From: Sphingopyxis sp. LC81
GTDB taxonomy: Bacteria > Pseudomonadota > Alphaproteobacteria > Sphingomonadales > Sphingomonadaceae
Assembly (NCBI RefSeq): GCF_000756375.1
Contig: NZ_JNFD01000035.1
Location: 161,501-225,500, forward strand
Direction of reading: 5' to 3'
DNA: 64,000 bases
Shown: piece by piece, positions 1 through 8,686 of the stretch
Numbering within the stretch: position 1 is the stretch's first letter
How the letters are laid out: every line of letters begins with the position of its first letter
The notes under the pieces: model-generated
Seen by the model: only the letters and a program-made list of their open reading frames with translations
Database searches by the model: none
What the model was told of the DNA's origin: nothing
Made by a program: the position numbers and the translations under genes

Positions 1-1
1 C

Positions 2-85
2 GCGGCGAATATCATCCGCAGCGCGCTCGCGGCGCACGACCAAATGGCAACCTTTGCCGAAGCGCAGGTTTCGGCGTCGCTGTGA
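2..85 (+). CDS. cobT: C-terminal end of CobT (nicotinate-nucleotide--dimethylbenzimidazole phosphoribosyltransferase), partial
   Basis: The frame is open from the window edge and stops at TGA 83-85. It encodes 27 residues ending in HDQMATFAEAQVSASL. The H-x-x-MATF-x-EA tail is what I know from CobT C-termini, and CobT makes alpha-ribazole phosphate, the substrate of the next steps. The GTG start of the phosphatase gene overlaps the stop (GTGA), which fits one operon. Only the tail is visible, so the assignment rests on this short match plus context. Confidence 0.6.
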   Translation, partial: AANIIRSALAAHDQMATFAEAQVSASL

Positions 86-651
86 CCGGCTTCGCGCTCC
101 ATCTGCTGCGCCACGGCACGCCCGAAACGCCGGGTTTGCTGATGGGACGCACCGATGGCGCACCGACCGCCGAAGGCATCGCGGCTTGCGTGGCGCAAGC
201 CGAAGACCTTGGCGTCGAACGCCTGATCGCAACGGACCTGCGGCGCAGCCGCGCGGCGGGCGAAGCGATTGGCACGGCCGCGGGCATACCGCTCGCCATC
301 GATCCGCGCTGGCGCGAACTCGATTTCGGTGCATGGGACGGCAAACCGGCCAGCGCGGTCGATCGCGACGCGCTCGGCCGTTTCTGGGACGATCCCGACA
401 CAAATCCACCGCCGGGCGGTGAGCGCTGGTCGGCGCTCGTCGCGCGCGTGTCGGCCGCCATCGCCGACCTCGCGCCCGTCCCGACGCTCGTCGTCACCCA
501 CGGCGGCGCGATGCGCGCAGCGCTCCACCACCTGTGCGGGTTCGACCAGCGCCAGCTCTGGGCGTTCGATCTGCCTTATGCCGCGCTGCTCTCGCTCCGC
601 CTGTGGCCGGGCGAGCCGGCCAGCGCCCAGATCGCAGGGCTCTACCCATGA
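82..651 (+). CDS. cobC: Alpha-ribazole phosphatase, histidine phosphatase family
   Basis: This 189-residue protein belongs to the phosphoglycerate-mutase-like histidine phosphatases. The catalytic RHG is at residues 10-12 (LLRHGTPE), a second conserved His lies in VVTHGGAMRA near residue 140, and the acid/Arg motif RELDFGAWDG sits near residue 75. In B12 assembly such enzymes remove the 5'-phosphate from alpha-ribazole phosphate or adenosylcobalamin phosphate. The GTG start at 82 overlaps the cobT stop, and the end overlaps cobS by ATGA. The symbol follows Salmonella naming; in alphaproteobacterial naming cobC often means the decarboxylase further downstream. The family is certain, and the substrate is inferred from the operon. 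Confidence 0.88.
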   Translation: MTGFALHLLRHGTPETPGLLMGRTDGAPTAEGIAACVAQAEDLGVERLIATDLRRSRAAGEAIGTAAGIPLAIDPRWRELDFGAWDGKPASAVDRDALGRFWDDPDTNPPPGGERWSALVARVSAAIADLAPVPTLVVTHGGAMRAALHHLCGFDQRQLWAFDLPYAALLSLRLWPGEPASAQIAGLYP

Positions 652-1367
652 AGGGACTGATCGTCGCGATCCAGTTCCTGACGCGCCTGCCGACGCCGCG
701 CATCGCGGTGTCGAGCGACGAATTCGCGGCGTCGATGCGCTGGTTTCCGGCGGTCGGGCTGATCGTCGGCGCGCTCGTCGCCGGCGCGGGCTGGGCCGGC
801 GCACGGATCGATCCGTGGACGGGCGCGCTCGCTGCACTGACCCTCTGGGTCGCGGTTACCGGCGCGCTGCACCTCGACGGGCTGGGCGACATTGCCGATG
901 CGAGCGGTGCGGCGCACAAGGACCGCGAACGGCTTCTCGCCGTGCTTGGCGATCCGCATGTCGGCAGTTTCGCGGTCGTCGCCATCGCGCTGCAACTGAT
1001 CGCCAAACTCGTGCTGCTCCATGCATTGCTCGACCGCCAGATGTTCGCCGCGATTGTCCTGATCCCGTTCGCGGCGCGGATCGGACCGCTCGCCTGGTCG
1101 CGCGCGCTGCCCGATCTCCACGCGGGACTCGGCTCGCGTTTTCGGGGTGCCGTGCGGCCGATGGACTTCGTCATCTGGGGCGTGGCTCTCGCCGCCGCCG
1201 CGTGGGCATCGCCCTCGCTGCTCATCGCACCGATGATCTTCCTCATCTGGGGCGGGTGGCTGCTGCGCAAGATCGGTGGAATTTCGGGCGACGGCCACGG
1301 CGCGGGGATCGAAATTGGCGAAAGCCTGCTGCTCGCGGCGGCGCTGTTGCTGGCGCATTTTGCATGA
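648..1367 (+). CDS. cobS: Adenosylcobinamide-GDP ribazoletransferase (cobalamin synthase)
   Basis: A 239-residue, very hydrophobic inner-membrane protein that joins adenosylcobinamide-GDP to alpha-ribazole (or its phosphate), the last ring-assembly step of B12. The family signatures are the N-terminal QFLTRLPTP and the acidic HLDGLGDIADA near residue 80, followed by the GDPHVGSFAVVA segment near residue 100. Several membrane helices cover the second half. The ATG at 648 is chosen because it overlaps the preceding stop (ATGA); upstream in-frame starts lie inside cobC. The length is normal for CobS. Confidence 0.93.
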   Translation: MKGLIVAIQFLTRLPTPRIAVSSDEFAASMRWFPAVGLIVGALVAGAGWAGARIDPWTGALAALTLWVAVTGALHLDGLGDIADASGAAHKDRERLLAVLGDPHVGSFAVVAIALQLIAKLVLLHALLDRQMFAAIVLIPFAARIGPLAWSRALPDLHAGLGSRFRGAVRPMDFVIWGVALAAAAWASPSLLIAPMIFLIWGGWLLRKIGGISGDGHGAGIEIGESLLLAAALLLAHFA

Positions 1368-2338
1368 GCGGTCCATGGACCTGGCACGGCGGCGGGCTCG
1401 AAGCCGCGAAGCGCGCGTTCGGGAATGGCGACTGGATCGATCTGTCGACCGGGATCAATCCGCACCCCTGGCCCGGCGCCGCCGCGATGGCGTTCGACTG
1501 GCAGCGCCTGCCCGACCCGGCCGCGCTTGCGGGGCTCGAAGCCGTTGCCGCTAGCTATTTCGGCGTCGACGCCAGCCATGTCTGCGCCGTGCCCGGAAGC
1601 GAGATCGGACTGCGCCTTGTCGGGACGCTGGTGGGCGGCCCCGCGCGGCATCTCGCGCCGAGCTATCGCACCCATGGCGAAATGGTCGCGGGAAGCGCGC
1701 CGATCGCCCCCGCAGCCGCACGCGGCCACGGCGGCACATTGATCCTCGCCAACCCCAACAATCCCGACGGCCGCGTGACCGGCGCCGCGGCGATGCAAGC
1801 GCTGCTGGACGGACGCGGACCCGGCGGCTGGCTGTTGGTCGACGAAGCCTTTGCCGACACCGATCCGGCCGCGAGTGTCGCGCCGCTGGTCGATGACGGG
1901 AAAAGGCTGATCGTCTTTCGCTCCTTCGGCAAATTCTTCGGCCTCGCGGGCGTGCGGCTCGGCTTCGTCGTCGCGCCGCAAGCCATCGTCGCGGCGCTGC
2001 GCGAACGGCTCGGTGCGTGGCCGCTGTCGGCGGCCGCGATCCATATTGGAACCGCCGCCTATGCCGACCGCGACTGGATCGTCGCAGCTCGGCAGCAGCT
2101 TACGGATGAAGCCGCCGCGCTCGATACGCTGCTGGTGTGCCAAGGCCATCGGCCCATCGGCGCCTGCCCGCTCTTTCGCCTGATCGAAACCGACGATGCG
2201 CATGCGCTGTTCGAGCGGCTCGCGCGGCGCGCGATCCTGACGCGCCCCTTCGCCGATCAGCGGCGCTGGCTGCGGATCGGCCTGCCCGCCGACGCCGCCG
2301 CGCGCGCGCGGCTGGAAGCGGCGCTGACCGATGGCTGA
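1364..2338 (+). CDS. cobD: Threonine-phosphate decarboxylase, PLP aminotransferase fold
   Basis: A 324-residue PLP enzyme of the class I/II aminotransferase fold. It supplies (R)-1-aminopropan-2-ol phosphate for the B12 nucleotide loop. The early IDLSTGINPHPWP motif is typical of this subfamily. NPNNPDGR near residue 125 and the Schiff-base lysine in RSFGKFFGLAG near residue 185 mark the PLP site, and a C-terminal RIGLP contains the carboxylate-binding Arg. The start overlaps the cobS stop by ATGA, and the end overlaps cbiB by 8 bases. It is also called CobC in Pseudomonas-style naming. Confidence 0.9.
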   Translation: MSGPWTWHGGGLEAAKRAFGNGDWIDLSTGINPHPWPGAAAMAFDWQRLPDPAALAGLEAVAASYFGVDASHVCAVPGSEIGLRLVGTLVGGPARHLAPSYRTHGEMVAGSAPIAPAAARGHGGTLILANPNNPDGRVTGAAAMQALLDGRGPGGWLLVDEAFADTDPAASVAPLVDDGKRLIVFRSFGKFFGLAGVRLGFVVAPQAIVAALRERLGAWPLSAAAIHIGTAAYADRDWIVAARQQLTDEAAALDTLLVCQGHRPIGACPLFRLIETDDAHALFERLARRAILTRPFADQRRWLRIGLPADAAARARLEAALTDG

Positions 2339-3266
2339 GCCGATCGCGCTCACCGCGCTCGCGCTCGACGCCGCGTTCGGCTGGCCGCGCGCGCTCTATC
2401 GCCGCCTCGGCCACCCCGTCGGGCTGTTTGCGCGGATCATCGAAGGTTGCGAGACGCGGTGGAACCGCCCCGGACACAGTTTCGGCGTGCGACGCGCGCT
2501 TGGCATCCTGACCCTGCTCCTCCTGCTTGTCCTCGTGGCCGGCGCCGGCTGGGCGCTCCAGCGCCTGCTGCTCGCGTCGCTCGGCGGCTGGGGCTGGATC
2601 GGCGTGGCGATTCTCGCCTGGCCCGCACTCGCGCAGCGCAGCCTGTTCGATCATGTCCGCGCAGTCGGCGAGCGGATCGACGCGGGCGACCTCACCGCCG
2701 CCCGAACCGCGGTCGGCATGATCGTCGGCCGCGACACGGCCGCGCTCGACGAAAGCGGGGTCGCGCGCGCCGCGATCGAAAGCCTTGCCGAAAGCTTTTG
2801 CGACGGGGTCGCCGCGCCGCTCTTCTGGCTCCTCCTCCTCGGCCTGCCCGGCGTCTGGGCGTATAAAGCGGTGAACACCGCCGACAGCCTGATCGGCCAC
2901 CGCGAGGCGCGCTGGCGCGCCTTCGGCTGGGCGGCGGCGCGTTTCGACGATCTCGCCAACTGGATTCCTGCTCGGCTGTCGGGCCTGCTGCTCTGCCTCG
3001 CAGGCGGCGGCTGGCGCATCCTGTGGCGCGATGCACGTAAACACGCCTCACCCAACGCCGGCTGGCCCGAAGCCGCGATGGCGGGTGCGCTGGAGCTTAG
3101 GCTCGCGGGTCCCGTCGCCTATGAGGGGGTCATGCACGACAAGGCGTGGATCGGAGATGGCGACAGCGACGCGGGCGGAGACGAAATCGACCGCGCGCTT
3201 GCCATCTACCTGCGCGCCTGCCTGCTGCTTTGGCTGATCGCGGGAGGCGCGATATGGCTGCGCTGA
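2331..3266 (+). CDS. cbiB: Adenosylcobinamide-phosphate synthase
   Basis: A 311-residue multi-pass membrane protein that attaches aminopropanol phosphate to adenosylcobyric acid. Recognisable blocks are [22 protein letters not shown] at the N-terminus (quoted in part), [10 protein letters not shown] near residue 137, and the [17 protein letters not shown] segment near residue 155, followed by [13 protein letters not shown]. It overlaps the decarboxylase gene upstream and cobQ by 13 bases downstream, so translation is probably coupled. The length is typical of the family. Confidence 0.93.
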   Translation: MAEPIALTALALDAAFGWPRALYRRLGHPVGLFARIIEGCETRWNRPGHSFGVRRALGILTLLLLLVLVAGAGWALQRLLLASLGGWGWIGVAILAWPALAQRSLFDHVRAVGERIDAGDLTAARTAVGMIVGRDTAALDESGVARAAIESLAESFCDGVAAPLFWLLLLGLPGVWAYKAVNTADSLIGHREARWRAFGWAAARFDDLANWIPARLSGLLLCLAGGGWRILWRDARKHASPNAGWPEAAMAGALELRLAGPVAYEGVMHDKAWIGDGDSDAGGDEIDRALAIYLRACLLLWLIAGGAIWLR

Positions 3267-4711
3267 TGTTGCAAGGCACCGGCTCGGACGTCGGCAAGTC
3301 GGTGCTCGTCGCCGCGCTGTGCCGCGCGCTGACCAATCGCGGCCTCCGCGTGCTTCCCTTCAAGCCGCAGAATATGTCGAACAATGCCGCGGTGACGACC
3401 GACGGCGGCGAGATCGGGCGCGCGCAGGCACTGCAAGCCATCGCGTGCCGCGTGGAACCGCACAGCGACATGAACCCGGTGCTGCTGAAACCGCAGGCCG
3501 ATCGCACCTCGCAGCTCATCGTCCACGGCCGCGTGCGCGGCACGCTTGGCAGCGGCAATTTCCGCGAAGCCCGCGGCGCGCTGATGGCCGAAGTGCTCGA
3601 AAGCTATGAACGCCTCCGCGCCGCCTCTGACATCGTCATCGTCGAAGGCGCCGGATCGCCTGCCGAGATCAACCTGCGCGCGGGCGACATCGCGAACATG
3701 GGTTTCGCGCGCGCCGCGAACGTGCCCGTCGTGCTGATCGGTGACATCGACCGCGGCGGCGTGATCGCCTCGCTCGTCGGCACGCGCGCGGTGATCGACG
3801 CCGAGGACGCCGCGATGATCCGCGGCTTCCTGATCAACAAGTTCCGCGGCGACCCCGCGCTGTTCGAGGACGGCTATCGCGAGATCGAGCGGCGCAGCGG
3901 GTGGCCGGGGTTCGGCGTCATCCCCTGGCTGAGCGCCGCATCGCGCCTGCCGAGCGAGGACGCGGTCATCCTCGAACGCCCCGCCGACCCGCGCGACGGC
4001 CGCAAGCTCATCGCCTGTCCGATCCTGCCGCGCATCTCGAATTTCGACGATCTCGACCCGCTCAAGCTCGAGCCCGGGGTCGAGATCGCGATGGTGCCGC
4101 CGGGCCGCCCGATCCCCGCCGAGGCGGCGATCATCGTGCTGCCGGGGTCGAAGGCGACGATCGCCGACCTCGCGGCGCTGCGGGCCGAGGGCTGGGACAT
4201 CGACATCAAGGCGCATCACCGGCGCGGCGGGATGATCGTCGGGCTGTGCGGCGGCTATCAGATGCTGGGCAAGCGAATTGCCGACCCGCTGGGGATCGAA
4301 GGCGCGCCGGCCGAAGTCGACGGGCTCGGCCTGCTCGATGTCGAAACGATAGTTTCGCCCGCAAAGACATTGCGTCACGTGCGGGGAACCGCATTGGGTG
4401 CGGCGGTCGAAGGGTATGAAATGCATATGGGTGAAACCAGCGGCCCCGGCACGGCGCAGCCGTTCGCCGCGCTGGAAGACGGGGCGCGCGACGGCGCGAT
4501 CAATCGCGAGGGCAATGTGATCGGATCCTATCTGCACGGCCTGTTTGCCTCCCCCCGGCTGCGCAGCAATTTGCTCGCGCAAATCGGCGTAGCGGGCGAC
4601 GGGCGCGACTATGCGGCCGACGTCGATGCCGCGCTCGACGACATTGCGGGCGAGTTTGCGGCGCACGCCGATATCGATGCGATGCTGCGCATCGCGGGGA
4701 TCGCCGCATGA
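3254..4711 (+). CDS. cobQ: Adenosylcobyric acid synthase (glutamine-hydrolysing)
   Basis: A 485-residue enzyme that amidates four side chains of adenosylcobyrinic a,c-diamide using glutamine and ATP. The N-terminal dethiobiotin-synthetase-like domain starts with the P-loop GTGSDVGKS and continues with FKPQNMSNN. The C-terminal class I glutamine amidotransferase domain carries the nucleophile in [10 protein letters not shown] near residue 330 and a late HGLF histidine. The ATG at 3254 is chosen because it gives the canonical N-terminus; the longer open frame upstream lies inside cbiB. The end overlaps cobU by ATGA. Confidence 0.94.
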   Translation: MAALMLQGTGSDVGKSVLVAALCRALTNRGLRVLPFKPQNMSNNAAVTTDGGEIGRAQALQAIACRVEPHSDMNPVLLKPQADRTSQLIVHGRVRGTLGSGNFREARGALMAEVLESYERLRAASDIVIVEGAGSPAEINLRAGDIANMGFARAANVPVVLIGDIDRGGVIASLVGTRAVIDAEDAAMIRGFLINKFRGDPALFEDGYREIERRSGWPGFGVIPWLSAASRLPSEDAVILERPADPRDGRKLIACPILPRISNFDDLDPLKLEPGVEIAMVPPGRPIPAEAAIIVLPGSKATIADLAALRAEGWDIDIKAHHRRGGMIVGLCGGYQMLGKRIADPLGIEGAPAEVDGLGLLDVETIVSPAKTLRHVRGTALGAAVEGYEMHMGETSGPGTAQPFAALEDGARDGAINREGNVIGSYLHGLFASPRLRSNLLAQIGVAGDGRDYAADVDAALDDIAGEFAAHADIDAMLRIAGIAA

Positions 4712-5232
4712 GTGGATCGTCGCTGTTCGTGGTCGGCGGCGCACGCTCGGGCAAGAGCCGCTATGCGCAGGCGCGCGCCGAAGCTGCGGGCGGCAGCCCG
4801 GTCTTCGTTGCGACCGCCGAAGCGTTCGACGGCGAGATGCACGAGCGGATCGCCCGCCACCAGGCCGATCGCGATGCGCGCTGGCGCACGGTCGAGGCGC
4901 CGCGCGACCTGCCCGTCGCCATCGACGCGCTGAACGCCGAAGAGGCGGTCGTGCTAGTCGACTGCCTGACGCTCTGGGTCTCGAACCTGCTGCTCGCCGA
5001 AGCCGACATTCCGGCCGCAAGCCGCGAATTATGCCATGCGATCGACCGCTTCGAAGGGACGCTGATCCTCGTCGCCAACGAGGTCGGCCTCGGTATCGTG
5101 CCTGACAATGCACTCGCACGGGCGTTTCGCGACGCGGCCGGGCAGCTCAACCAGTTGGTCGCGGCAAACGTGCAGGAGGTCGTGCTGATAACCGCGGGCC
5201 TGCCGCTGACGCTCAAGCCGCGCGGGGCATAG
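4708..5232 (+). CDS. cobU: Adenosylcobinamide kinase / adenosylcobinamide-phosphate guanylyltransferase
   Basis: A 174-residue bifunctional enzyme that phosphorylates adenosylcobinamide and then transfers GMP to it. The P-loop is [13 protein letters not shown] at the N-terminus. [17 protein letters not shown] near residue 50 contains the histidine that carries GMP in this family, and [14 protein letters not shown] is the Walker B region. It is the last gene of the B12 run in this window; 84 bases without a clear signal separate it from the next gene. It is called cobP in some nomenclatures. Confidence 0.94.
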   Translation: MSGSSLFVVGGARSGKSRYAQARAEAAGGSPVFVATAEAFDGEMHERIARHQADRDARWRTVEAPRDLPVAIDALNAEEAVVLVDCLTLWVSNLLLAEADIPAASRELCHAIDRFEGTLILVANEVGLGIVPDNALARAFRDAAGQLNQLVAANVQEVVLITAGLPLTLKPRGA

Positions 5233-5316
5233 CACCCGCTTTCCAAAACGTGCTGAATGCGGTGTTTACTATCGTCATGAAGCTTATCCTCACGCCGCCC
5301 CGGCAAATCGGGCCGC

Positions 5317-6390
5317 ATGAGAAAGCATGCCCATCTTGTCGCTGGCGATTCGCGATGGCTTCCTGTCTCCATCGCCCTTGCCGCGGCGGCGCTGACGCCG
5401 TCGGCCGCCCATGCCTCGTCCAAGCTGCTCAACGGCAAGGCGTTGGCGGACAGCAAGGCCGCATGTCCCGTCGCGGCGAGCCATGCGCCGCCGGCCAGGG
5501 TCGACATCTCACGCGCCATATTGGGCGGAGCGCCGAGCGCGCTCGACCGCATCCGGGCCGACCAGCAGGGCGTCGCGGCGGCCGAACCCGCCGCCGCTGT
5601 ACCGATCGCTGCCGGTCTCGATGCCTTCCCGATTGGGCAGACGCTCGAGCCCGCCAGCCGTACCCCGATCGCTTTCGCCTCGTCCGAGGGCTGCGGAACG
5701 CCGTCGATTTTTGCACCGCTTGTTGAAACCGCCGAATATGATCCCGCCGCCGAACTCGGCACCCGCGCGATCCCGGTCAAGCGCACGCGCTTCGACGACC
5801 GCTGGGATCATGTCCGCCGCGCGGCGCCCGCGGGGCTGATGCAAAGCAAGCTGCGCCGCGCGAACGCTTCGCCGGGGCTGGCCGAGCAGGACCTGCTCGC
5901 GCGCATCAATCAATGGGTCAATCGCGAGATCGCCTATGTGAACGACGACCGCAATTACCGGCAGCGCGATTTCTGGGCGACCGCCGAGCAGACGCTCGGG
6001 CGCGGCAAAGGCGATTGCGAGGATTTCGCTATCCTGAAGATGCAGATGCTGCGCGCCGCGGGGGTCGATGCCGACCGCATGAAGCTCGTCCTCCTCCGCG
6101 ATCTCGCCGCCAACGCCGACCACGCCTTCCTGCTCGTCCAGACCGATGCCGGAAAGGTCGTGCTCGATAATGTGACCGACCGGCTTTACGACGGCAGCCA
6201 GCCCAATGCGGTGCGGCCGGTGTTGTCGTTCAGCGAGAACCGCCGCTGGGTGCATGCCTATCGCGGCACGCAGCCGTCGCCGAACTTCGCTGCGATCCCC
6301 GCGTCGCAAAAATCCTATGCGCTCGCGCTGAACAATCAGCGTTCGGTGAGCGCCGACCCGCTGACCTTCAAGACCGGCTTGAGCAAATAA
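5317..6390 (+). CDS. LapG-like periplasmic transglutaminase-fold cysteine protease
   Basis: A 357-residue protein with a cleavable signal peptide (hydrophobic stretch about residues 15-33, cleavage near AHA-SS) and a bacterial transglutaminase-like cysteine proteinase domain. The predicted triad is Cys234 in GKGDCEDFAI, His269 in ADHAFLLV and Asp284 in VVLDNVTD. Members of this family (LapG of Pseudomonas) cut the N-terminus of a surface adhesin to release it, and they are held off by the c-di-GMP receptor LapD. Here the gene faces a type I secretion/adhesin operon, so the 4973-residue adhesin is the obvious substrate. No LapD-like gene is in the window. The last 55 bases overlap the convergent MFP gene. 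The N-terminal ~150 residues look like a poorly conserved spacer. Confidence 0.87.
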   Translation: MRKHAHLVAGDSRWLPVSIALAAAALTPSAAHASSKLLNGKALADSKAACPVAASHAPPARVDISRAILGGAPSALDRIRADQQGVAAAEPAAAVPIAAGLDAFPIGQTLEPASRTPIAFASSEGCGTPSIFAPLVETAEYDPAAELGTRAIPVKRTRFDDRWDHVRRAAPAGLMQSKLRRANASPGLAEQDLLARINQWVNREIAYVNDDRNYRQRDFWATAEQTLGRGKGDCEDFAILKMQMLRAAGVDADRMKLVLLRDLAANADHAFLLVQTDAGKVVLDNVTDRLYDGSQPNAVRPVLSFSENRRWVHAYRGTQPSPNFAAIPASQKSYALALNNQRSVSADPLTFKTGLSK

Positions 6391-7592
6391 CTCAGCACCG
6401 ATTTCTTGCCGGTCACAATCTCGACATCGCACAACATGCCCGGCGTGATCGGCAGCCGCCGGCCGTTCGAGGTCAGATAGCTGTTGGTCGTTTCGACGAC
6501 GACGGTGAAATAGGCCTGCCGCTCGACCTCGTCATAGATGCTGTCGGCCGACACCCGCACGACCTTGCCGTTGAGCCCGCCATAGATTGAAAAGTCATAG
6601 GCGGTGACCTTGACATTCGCGGGGTCGCCGACCTTGATGAAGGCGATGTCGCGTGGCGTCACGCGCGTTTCGATCAGCAATTTGTCGCCGAGCGGCACGA
6701 TCTGCATGATCTTTTCGCCCGCGTTCACATAGCCGCCGAGCGTGTTGACGAGCAGGTCGTTGACGACCCCGCGCGTCGGCGAGCGAATTTCGGAGCGCGC
6801 CAGCCGCCCTTCGGCGCCGCGGATCGTTTCCTCGTTGACCGCCATCTTGGTCGTGAGCTGGCTGCGCTCGTTGAGCGCTTCCTGCTGGAAGTCGAAGCGC
6901 GCGCGCGACACTTCGGCGCCCGCTTCGCGCACCGCGGCCTGCGAGCGCGAAATCGCCTGGCGCGCCGCGGCGAGGCGGCCCTGGATATCGACGACCTCGC
7001 GCTGTGCGGTGAGCAGTTCGGTCTGCGGCACGACGCCCTTTGCCGCGAGCGGCGCGAGCATCGCGACCTGTTCGCGCGCGAGGCTCAGGCTGCTTTCGAG
7101 CGACGACGCGGTCGCCTGCGCTTCGCCCATGTCGCGGCGGCGCTGTTCGACGCTCGCTGACAGCGCCGCGAGCTGGCTTTGCAGCGACGAACGCCGCACT
7201 TCGGCGAGGCGCGTTTCGTCGCCGCAGCTTGTCCCAATGCAACCCGCCCCGCCGCCTTCGCCCGCAAGCCGCGCGGCGCGCTGCGCGAGGCGGGCATTCT
7301 CGGTTTCGAGCTGGCCGAGTTCGGACTGCGACGTCGTATTATCGAGCCGCACGAGCAGCTGGCCTTTCTTGACCGTCTGCCCCGAGCGGACGAGGATTTC
7401 GCGGATCGTCGAGGGTTCGGCCGACTGGATGATCTGCACCTTCGACGAGGGGATCACGCGGCCCTGCCCGCGCGACACCTCGTCGACGCGCGCGATGCTC
7501 GCCCACAGCAGGAACAGCACGAAGCCGGCGGCAGCCGCGACCATGATCTGCTCGCTTCCGCGGAGGCGCTGCCAGAATTTCACGATTCCCAT
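6336..7592 (-). CDS. Type I secretion membrane fusion protein (HlyD/LapC family)
   Basis: A 418-residue periplasmic adaptor linking the ABC transporter to the TolC-like channel. There is one N-terminal inner-membrane helix (about residues 17-35), a lipoyl half-motif (IREILVRSGQTVKKGQLLVRL), a long coiled-coil region (about 90-260), the second lipoyl half (SEIRSPTRGVVNDLLV) and a beta-barrel C-terminus ending with the family block PGMLCDVEIVTGKKSVL. An unusual Gly-rich insert with two cysteines (GGGAGCIGTSC) lies in the first helix of the hairpin. It is the last gene of the adhesin/secretion operon, 2 bases after the SleB gene, and its 3' end overlaps the LapG-like gene by 55 bases. Confidence 0.93.
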   Translation of the reverse strand: MGIVKFWQRLRGSEQIMVAAAAGFVLFLLWASIARVDEVSRGQGRVIPSSKVQIIQSAEPSTIREILVRSGQTVKKGQLLVRLDNTTSQSELGQLETENARLAQRAARLAGEGGGAGCIGTSCGDETRLAEVRRSSLQSQLAALSASVEQRRRDMGEAQATASSLESSLSLAREQVAMLAPLAAKGVVPQTELLTAQREVVDIQGRLAAARQAISRSQAAVREAGAEVSRARFDFQQEALNERSQLTTKMAVNEETIRGAEGRLARSEIRSPTRGVVNDLLVNTLGGYVNAGEKIMQIVPLGDKLLIETRVTPRDIAFIKVGDPANVKVTAYDFSIYGGLNGKVVRVSADSIYDEVERQAYFTVVVETTNSYLTSNGRRLPITPGMLCDVEIVTGKKSVLSYLLKPVLKVSGSALTER

Positions 7593-7594
7593 GG

Positions 7595-8686
7595 TTATGT
7601 TCCGGGCTGGATTTCGGGGGTGGCGGCGGCGCCCTGCTGGCTCGTCAGGCTATCGAAGCGCGATTTGCTCTGCGTCGGGTCGGGAATATTGGGGACCCAG
7701 CCTTTGGTCACGTCCACACGGCCGCCGACGTCATTGTCGGCGCGGTGATCGGTCGGGTCGCGCGGCGCGGGCACGCCCTCGACCGCGATCGCTTCGCCAG
7801 GCAGCGCCTCGACCGCCGCAGCACTGCCTTGATACAGCTGGCTGAACGCCGGAATCCACTCGGCGCCGGCATAGGCGTCGGAGAAAGCCCCCGGCTTCCC
7901 CCACGAACCCGGCCAGCGATAGAAGATATGCGCGCCGATCTGCTCGATCTTGGTGAGTTTCGGCGCCCAGCGCGGCAGGACATAATTGGCGTGATAATGC
8001 GTCGCCATGCCGACGCTCACCTCGACATGGCCGGTCAGCGCCGCGCGCGCGATCTCGGCCGAACGGCGCCACAGCGCGGGCACCGGCGGGCGGCGCATCG
8101 AACCGTCGCACGCAAAGCTGAACTGGCAGCCCGGGCGCGAACTGCCCTGATAGATCACGCCGCAGACGGTATTCGGATAGGCGGGGTGCTTCATGCGGTT
8201 GAGGATGACCTGTGCAACCGCGGCCTTGCCCGCGTCCGATTCGGTCGCTGCCTCATAATAGATCGCCTGCGTCAGACAGCGCTGCGCATTGGTCGCCTGC
8301 GCGAGCGAGATCGTCGGCATCAGGAACGGCCGCGCCGCCTCGACCGGCAGCGTCGAAACCGGGAGCAGCGCATTGCGCGCAACGGCGTCGGCGCCTTCGG
8401 CGGTCGGGACGATCGAATCGGTTTCGGTTTCGGTAATCAGCTTCGCGATCGCCTGTTTCTTCGCCGCCTTTGCGGTTTCGACCGGATCGGCGGTCCAGCT
8501 CGCGACGACGCCTTCGACGAAGCGCGACAGGCGATCGTTCGACGAAGCGAACAGGATCACAACCGCGAACAGCGCGAGACCCAGGAGTATGAACTTCAGG
8601 CTCTTCGATGAGCCCTGCTGAACGTCGCCCCAAGGGACTTCGGCCGCTGCGGCGCCATCGCGCCCGATGTGAAGCTCAGGGATCAT
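7595..8686 (-). CDS. Cell-wall hydrolase, SleB (Hydrolase_2) domain, membrane-anchored
   Basis: A 363-residue protein with one N-terminal transmembrane helix (about residues 31-48) and a periplasmic SleB-type domain (about 145-265). The domain is recognised by TQAIYYEAATESDAGK with the probable catalytic Glu in YYEA, then VAQVILNRMKHPAYP, GCQFSFACDG and ATHYHA. Such enzymes cleave peptidoglycan. The ATG at 8686 overlaps the ABC transporter stop (ATGA), and the MFP gene starts 2 bases after its end, so the hydrolase sits inside the secretion operon. A role in opening the wall for the secretion channel or the adhesin is an inference. The C-terminal ~100 residues are low complexity. Confidence 0.88.
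   Translation of the reverse strand: MIPELHIGRDGAAAAEVPWGDVQQGSSKSLKFILLGLALFAVVILFASSNDRLSRFVEGVVASWTADPVETAKAAKKQAIAKLITETETDSIVPTAEGADAVARNALLPVSTLPVEAARPFLMPTISLAQATNAQRCLTQAIYYEAATESDAGKAAVAQVILNRMKHPAYPNTVCGVIYQGSSRPGCQFSFACDGSMRRPPVPALWRRSAEIARAALTGHVEVSVGMATHYHANYVLPRWAPKLTKIEQIGAHIFYRWPGSWGKPGAFSDAYAGAEWIPAFSQLYQGSAAAVEALPGEAIAVEGVPAPRDPTDHRADNDVGGRVDVTKGWVPNIPDPTQSKSRFDSLTSQQGAAATPEIQPGT

Noticed and set aside
1..90. A cobalamin riboswitch for the B12 operon.
   Set aside because: The operon starts before the window; no B12-box-like leader is visible here.
494..5119. Minus-strand open frames of more than 600 codons across the cob genes.
   Set aside because: Opposite to the overlapping, motif-bearing cob genes; the composition is typical of antisense high-GC frames.
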